Source: Diphasiastrum complanatum (Eukaryota; Streptophyta; Lycopodiopsida; Lycopodiales; Lycopodiaceae). From it: a stretch of 64,000 nt of DNA. The stretch lies in the NCBI GenBank assembly GCA_029204225.1, contig CM055093.1:20312595-20376594 (forward strand), read 5' to 3'. Positions 58,705-64,000 of the stretch are shown in pieces. Below the pieces are notes generated by a model, which did no database searches, had not been told where the DNA came from, and worked only from the letters and a program-made list of their open reading frames with translations. The position numbers and the translations under genes are program-made. The first letter of the stretch is position 1, and each line of letters begins with the position of its first letter.

Positions 58705-61700
58705 CTATGAAGATTTGGGCATTGATCTTGATATAACTCCAAGATTAGATCTATGCTTGATGAAAGCACTTTTGCTCAAAGGCTTGGTGAGTAGATCGGC
58801 AATACAAGAGGACGAGTTGACATGCTCCAAATAGATTTCTCCTCCAATAAGCTTTTCTCTCACAAAATGGTGTGCCACTTCTATGTGCTTGCTTCTTGCA
58901 TGAAATATGGGATTATTGGCAAGAGCTTGGGCCGAGATGTTATCACACTTGATCATTGGTAGATCATCCTCCTTGATGCACTTTAGTTCCATTAATAACC
59001 TCTTGATCCAAAGCACTTCTTTGGTAGTTGTAGTGAGTGCTTTGTACTCGGCCTCACATGAAGAGAGAGATATAGTATCTTGCTTTTTGGAAAGCCAAGA
59101 TATCAGATTGCCTCCAAGAAAGATAGTATATGCACTAATAGACTTTCGATCCATTTTGTCACTTGCAAAGTTTGAATCCGAGTAGCCAATAATGGATAGA
59201 TCTTCACTTTTATAGAGTAGACCATAATCACAAGATGAAGATACATATCTTAAAATCCTCTTGGCCATCTTCCAATGATGGATCTTAGGTTCTTGCATAA
59301 ATTGCTTGAATTTGTGCACACAAAAACTAAGATCGGGCCTAGTAATGGTAAGCCAAATTAAGGTGCCTACAAGACTCCTAAAAAGTGCGATGTCCTCAAA
59401 GGATCTTTCATCACCTTTATTAGGATCTTTTACAATTTGCTCCATTGGAGTATCTATGCTCTTAGAATTTTCCATATGGAATTTTTTCAACATAGAGTGA
59501 GCATATCTAGATTGGCATATAAAGACATGATTTTCATAAAAATCAATTTCTAGGCCTAGGATGTAATGTATCTCTCCTAGATCTTGCATTTTAAACTCAC
59601 ATCCAAGTGCTAGCTTGGTTTTATCAACTAGCTTGATACAACTTCCACAAAGAATAATGTCATCAACATAAATTAGAAGAATGACAATATTGCTATCAAC
59701 AAACTTTAGATACATGGAAGGATCATAGTCACTAAGAGTAAATCCTAGTGAGATAAGAAAAGAATTAAGTCTTGAATACCATGATCTTGGTGCTTGCTTG
59801 AGTCCACAAAGACTTTTGAAGAGCAAGCACACTATGGACTCATCCTTGATGAATCCTTGAGGTTGTTCCATATAGATCTCCTCCTCAAGATAACCATTCA
59901 GAAAACCATTGGATGCATCTAATTGGAACACCTTCCATTTAAAGAAGCAAGCAAGAGAAATAAGAATTCTTATTGTCACCATCTTTGCAACGGGTGCAAA
60001 GGTCTCCTCATAATCAAGACCATGGATTTTAGCAAATCCTTTGGCACATAATCTTGCTTTATGCTTGTTGATGGTGCCATCATGATTGAACTTGATCCAA
60101 AATACCCACTTGCAACCAATCACATGCTTGTTGGAAGGAGGATCCACAAGCTCCCAAGTATTGTTGGTGATCAATGCATCATACTCTTGCTTCATGGCAT
60201 CATACCACTCCTTGGTATTGAGTGCCTCTTGTACATTCTTTGGCTCTTCATGAGAGACATAAAAAACATAATTAGTGGAATCAAGATCCACTTGTTTGCC
60301 TTTGTCAACATATGAGAGCCTCTTAGGCTCGGATCTATCTCTCATGGATCTTCTTGGTGAAAAAATCCAAGGAGAGTCTTCTTCAAATCTCGACCCCATC
60401 ACATCATGATTGTCTTCAAAATCAATAATTGATGATGCATCCATAGATTTCTTGATCTCGGCCTCTTCAAATGATGAGTGTTGATCTTCATGAAAGACAA
60501 CATCTCTACTTTCAATAACTTGAGAAGTAGAGAGTATAAAGACTCTATAGGCCTTCTTGGTGGATGAGTATCCAACCATGATCCCTTTGCATGCACTAGG
60601 ATCTTCCTTCTTCCTTGTTTCCAAGGGAATATGGACAAAGCATAAGCATCCAAAAACTATAAGGTGATCAACCTTAGGCTTCTTCAAAAATAAGATTTCA
60701 TATGGTGACTTTCCTCCAAGAGCTATATGTGGGAGCCTATTGCAAAGATAATTTGCACAATTAATGGCTTCTCCCCAAAAATCTTTGGGCAAAGATGCCT
60801 CAATTCTCATAGATTTTGCACATTCACATAGAGATCTATTCTTTCTCTCGGCCACTCCATTTTGAGATGGAGAGTAGGCACAAGAAAACTCTCTTTTAAT
60901 GCCTTCAAGCTCACAAAAGTCTTGAAATTTATTGGAGATATATTCACCACCTCCATCACTTCTAAGAGCTTTAATCTTGAATGAGAATTGCTTCTCTACA
61001 TAAGCTTTGAAAATAAGGAAATGATCAAACACCATAGATTTTGAAGCAAGAATATTTATCCAAGTGAATCTTGTGTAATCATCAATGAAAGTAACAAAAC
61101 AAGTGGCTCCTCCCTTGCTTGTAGTTGATGAGAAATGCACATCCGAGTGGATTAACTCCAAAGGATGCTTGCTTTTGATAGAAGATCTTGTAAATGGCTT
61201 TTTGTGAGATTTAGCAATAGCACAAGCCTCACAAGGCTTGATCTTCTTGGAGAATGACTTTGGCAAGCCAATAGCTTTGGATTCTTTGATCATAGAGAGC
61301 ATGGATTTGTAGTTGGGATGTCCCAACCTCCTATGCCATAATTCCTCCATAGAGAGCTTGTTCACAAGAGCAACATTACAAGCATTCACATACTCATTTG
61401 GATCTAGTTTATAGATGCCACCAAATCTAGATCCTAATGCAAGTATCTCATCATTCTTCTTGATAGTGCAAGTATCAACATTGAATTTTACATCAAGGAC
61501 ATTATCAAGCAATTGGCCAACACTAATAAGATTCTTGGTAAGCTTAGGTACATAAAGAACTCTAGAGAGAGAAAAAAATTTAGAGGATGCAAGCTTCAAG
61601 GGAATGTTCCCTATGCCTTCAATAGGACATTCAAAATCATTTGCAGTGTATATTGATTTCTTGACTCCATCATAAGGTGAAATAGAAGAGAAAGAGTCCT

Positions 61701-62693
61701 TGGAGCTACACATATGTGAAGAGGCTCCACTATCAATATACCATAGGCCGTCCTTCTTGAAAGGAGTAGATGAGAAACTAGATACCATAAGAGATCCCTC
61801 TCCATCACTTGCAATAGTGTCTTCCTTCTCATTGGTAATATTGGCTTGCTTGAGTTGATTCTTCTTTTTGAAGCAATTGGTGGCATAATGACCTTCCTTG
61901 CCACAGTAAAAGCACTTGATCTTCTTCTTCTTCTTGAGCTTGGATGATGAAGCATTAGAGGAATCATCTTCCTCCTCATCTTTGTCTTTGGATTTGACTT
62001 TGTCCTTGCTTGAGGATTGTTGATGTTGGTTCTTGCTCCTCTCTTTGTGCTTATCCTTGGCAAAAAGAGCTTTGCCATCATTATGAGTGAGAGAAATCTT
62101 GTCCATCCTCAAGAGCTTATACTCTTGTCTTGATTCTTCTGAAATTAGCACACTTTGGAGAGCCTCCAAACTTGGTAGCTCCTCCTTAATGGCATAGGAT
62201 TGGACAATATTATCAAATTCACTTCTCAAGCCATTGAGAATGACTTGAACTAGCTCATTTTGATTGATGGAATCACCAATACAAGCAAGCTCTCTATGAA
62301 TATCTTTTACTCTCAAACATAACTAGATGCACTCTCATCACTCTTTTGGCTACTTTGAAAGATTTGATTCCTAAGAGTGAGAAGCCTAGAGGTATTCTTA
62401 GCCTCATAGATAGTCTTGAGACAATCCCAAGCTTCTTTGGCTGTTGTACAAGTACCTATCTCCCTCAATATCTCATTAGAGACATTCATCTTAATGTAGT
62501 GGAGAGCCATCCTAGCTCTCTTTTTGTATTTTTGAACCTCTTGAAGAACTTGTGGTTCTTCTTCAAGGCCAAAAACTATGTCCATCACGTCTTGAAGGAT
62601 CAAGATGGACTCCATCCTCATTTTCCAAATTGAATAATTTGAAGTGGTCAATCTTTCACTTGGTTCCAACAAGGATGAACCCATTGAAGACAT
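58705..62693 (-). pseudogene. Gag-Pol of element C, complete except for one frameshift
   Basis: Gag starts at the ATG at 62693 (MSSMGSSLLEPSERLTTSNY). A run of three T near 62320, four in element A, breaks the frame after SASSYV; the remaining 1203 codons (62316-58705) are uninterrupted. In that part: zinc knuckle CFYCGKEGHYATNC at residues 135-148, protease WYIDSGASSHM (DSG at 195-197), and pre-integrase/HHCC LWHRRLGHPNYKSM with CEAC. Integrase follows with HSDVHF, RSDGGGEY and NGVAERKN holding the D, D and E residues. RT has HKARLCAKGFAKIHGLDYEE and LIYVDDIILCG; WVFWIKF has Trp where A and B have Arg. RNase H has SLSSCEAEYKAL and KCDNISAQALANNPIFHA. All catalytic landmarks are present. Confidence 0.93.
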
Positions 62694-63429
62694 TTGAAGT
62701 GAAGAAAACTCAGATGATGAACAATAAATGTTGTTACACACTTTCAATAGGATCCAATAATTGAGTACTATCTCCTCCTATGAAAGATCTTACAACAATT
62801 TGTGAATTGATTCTCACTAGCTACACAAATCTCTCTAAAACAAGATCTATTTCACATCAAATGATGGAGTATAGGCAAAGTTAGGATCCAACACTCTTAG
62901 CACGTGTGAAATACACTAAGAAACCAAATTTGACTCAAATACAATGATATTGCATGAAACAAAATGGCTAAGATCTCAAAATAGTGCCTAGATCACATAT
63001 AGATGAGATTGGCAAGCATACAACTGTGATTTTGGATCAACCAAGCAATCTCTTGACCAAACCAAATGTGTCCACCCAGGTCTAGGTTCCCTACCTAACC
63101 CTCTTCAAAAGCTTATAACTTTTGATTGGCTCAACCAAATGGAATGAAACTGATTGCAACAGAAACTAGACAAAAATAGCTTCAAAACAAGCTATCAAGC
63201 AAGATAAATGGATCAAACATGAGAGAGAACTTGAAATTGGATGTTCCTCACACGTGTCTGAGCACCTGATTCCGTACAGTACCAGGTCAGACCCAATCAG
63301 TGTCCTTTTGATCTCTTTTGATCCAAGATTGAACAAGATAGCTAGGAAAATGGGCCTTGACAATTTCTAGCTCAAGATTGATGAAAATTTTTCACTTAGA
63401 TGGATCAAAATGCATGGTAACCTTAGGTA
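62694..63429 (-). other. Leader of element C
   Basis: Non-coding, homologous to 1-503. It contains CACGTGTGAAAT near 62902 and CACACGTGTCTG near 63249. Confidence 0.8.
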
Positions 63430-63442
63430 GGCTCTGATACCA
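63430..63442 (-). promoter_or_regulatory. Primer-binding site of C
   Basis: TGGTATCAGAGCC on the minus strand, abutting the LTR at 63443. Confidence 0.93.
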
Positions 63443-64000
63443 TGTTGATTTTCACACGTGTGGACTGTCCACTACATGTACTTGTGATCTCCTAAGGTGT
63501 GTAGATGCACCAAGATCAAGACTAGATTGAGATTCAAGATCAATCTTGAATCCTATGGCAAAAACACACTACTACATGCATTCAATCACTTCCAACTCTC
63601 ACTCACACGTGTGGGAAGTATTCAAAAAATAATCTAAGTAAAAACAAGATGCTCTCCTCGGGTAGAGAGAGAAAATACATCAAGAGCTCTCGGGTAGAGA
63701 GAGAAAGCTAGAAATCCGAAAACTCACAAAATCCATGAAATCACCAAATCAATTGATTTCAAAATGAGGAGTACAATGATACTAGTAGGTCCACGAGCTA
63801 CCACTATGCTTAACTATGATTGGACCACATTTTGTCACCTCTTGATCCTATTGGATCATTGATCTATGCACCTCTTAATTCTATTGGACTATATTCAAGC
63901 AGACCTCAATTTCCTATTGGACCTCACAAGGTTCCACCTCTATATCCTATTGGACCTCTTGGAATTCATCAAACAAAAACTTTACGCTTGTCTACACTCT
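63443..64000 (-). repeat. 5' LTR of C, partial at window end
   Basis: Aligns base for base with 57950-58507. About 179 further bases are expected beyond the window. Confidence 0.93.

Larger units (their letters stand above)
57950..64000 (-). mobile_element. Ty1/copia element C (family A), nearly intact, runs off the window
   Basis: 3' LTR 57950-58686, purine tract 58687-58694, gag-pol 58705-62693, leader 62694-63429, primer site 63430-63442, 5' LTR from 63443 (558 of an expected 737 bp visible). The two LTRs differ at about 14 of the 558 comparable positions by my count, roughly 2.5 percent, so the insertion is not recent. The left flank TCAAC (57945-57949) is the candidate target duplication. 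Confidence 0.93.

Noticed and set aside
63430-63442. Sequences resembling the 3' end of a tRNA (also 57283, 54208)
   Set aside because: They are primer-binding sites next to LTR ends; no cloverleaf or promoter boxes surround them. No tRNA or rRNA gene was found in the window.

Overview
This is a repeat-rich, AT-rich stretch of a plant nuclear genome. The evidence is several families of Ty1/copia retrotransposons primed by plant initiator-Met tRNA (TGGTATCAGAGCC-type primer sites), a CACTA-type relic, long GA/CA microsatellites and no prokaryotic gene organisation. A large land-plant genome (fern, lycophyte, bryophyte or gymnosperm rather than a compact angiosperm) is my impression only; no marker gene fixes the species. 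Almost all coding sequence is transposon-derived and broken. The only plausible host gene is one unrecognised ORF of about 250 codons, present as two near-identical copies in inverted orientation (41295-42053 minus, 47763-48518 plus).

Layout. 1-5230: 3' part of a degenerate copia element (A, plus strand) with its 3' LTR. 5446-11703: dispersed repeat R1, a GC-richer non-coding retroelement-derived block, two LTR relics, a fold-back palindrome and compound (TC)n/(CA)n tracts. 12828-19880: a small orphan ORF, then two related dead copia elements (E, F), each with the same fold-back element (M) in pol. 21420-27467: an RNase H relic next to a complete, probably very young non-autonomous LTR element (G). 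G has LTRs that look identical, a 5-bp target duplication, a primer site, a purine tract and one intact 612-aa ORF. 27473-30757: M fragment and the inverted counterpart of the 6184-11703 block. 31704-36511: three decayed unrecognised coding regions. 36620-40300: element H, a broken relative of G. 40828-51212: the inverted gene pair, its spacer (microsatellite, CACTA relic, decayed gene, 76-nt hairpin) and a tandemly duplicated 3' flank. 51740-54460: gag-protease relic D. 54461-64000: two more copies of family A on the minus strand. B is deleted and truncated. C is nearly intact and appears to have inserted into the 5' LTR of B; C runs off the window.

The most unusual object is element G. Its ORF keeps a few residues of a copia Gag start and a zinc knuckle, lacks protease, integrase, reverse transcriptase and RNase H, and otherwise consists of an unrecognised region of about 160 residues present twice in colinear order. 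H carries a weak trace of the same region between the post-protease segment and the pre-RT linker. Because G looks freshly inserted it must be copied in trans, so the ORF may still do something. Other notable signals are a CCAAT-motif array with almost exact 33-bp spacing in the LTRs of family A and of a diverged relative, and the recurrence of the palindrome CACACGTGTG in unrelated LTRs.
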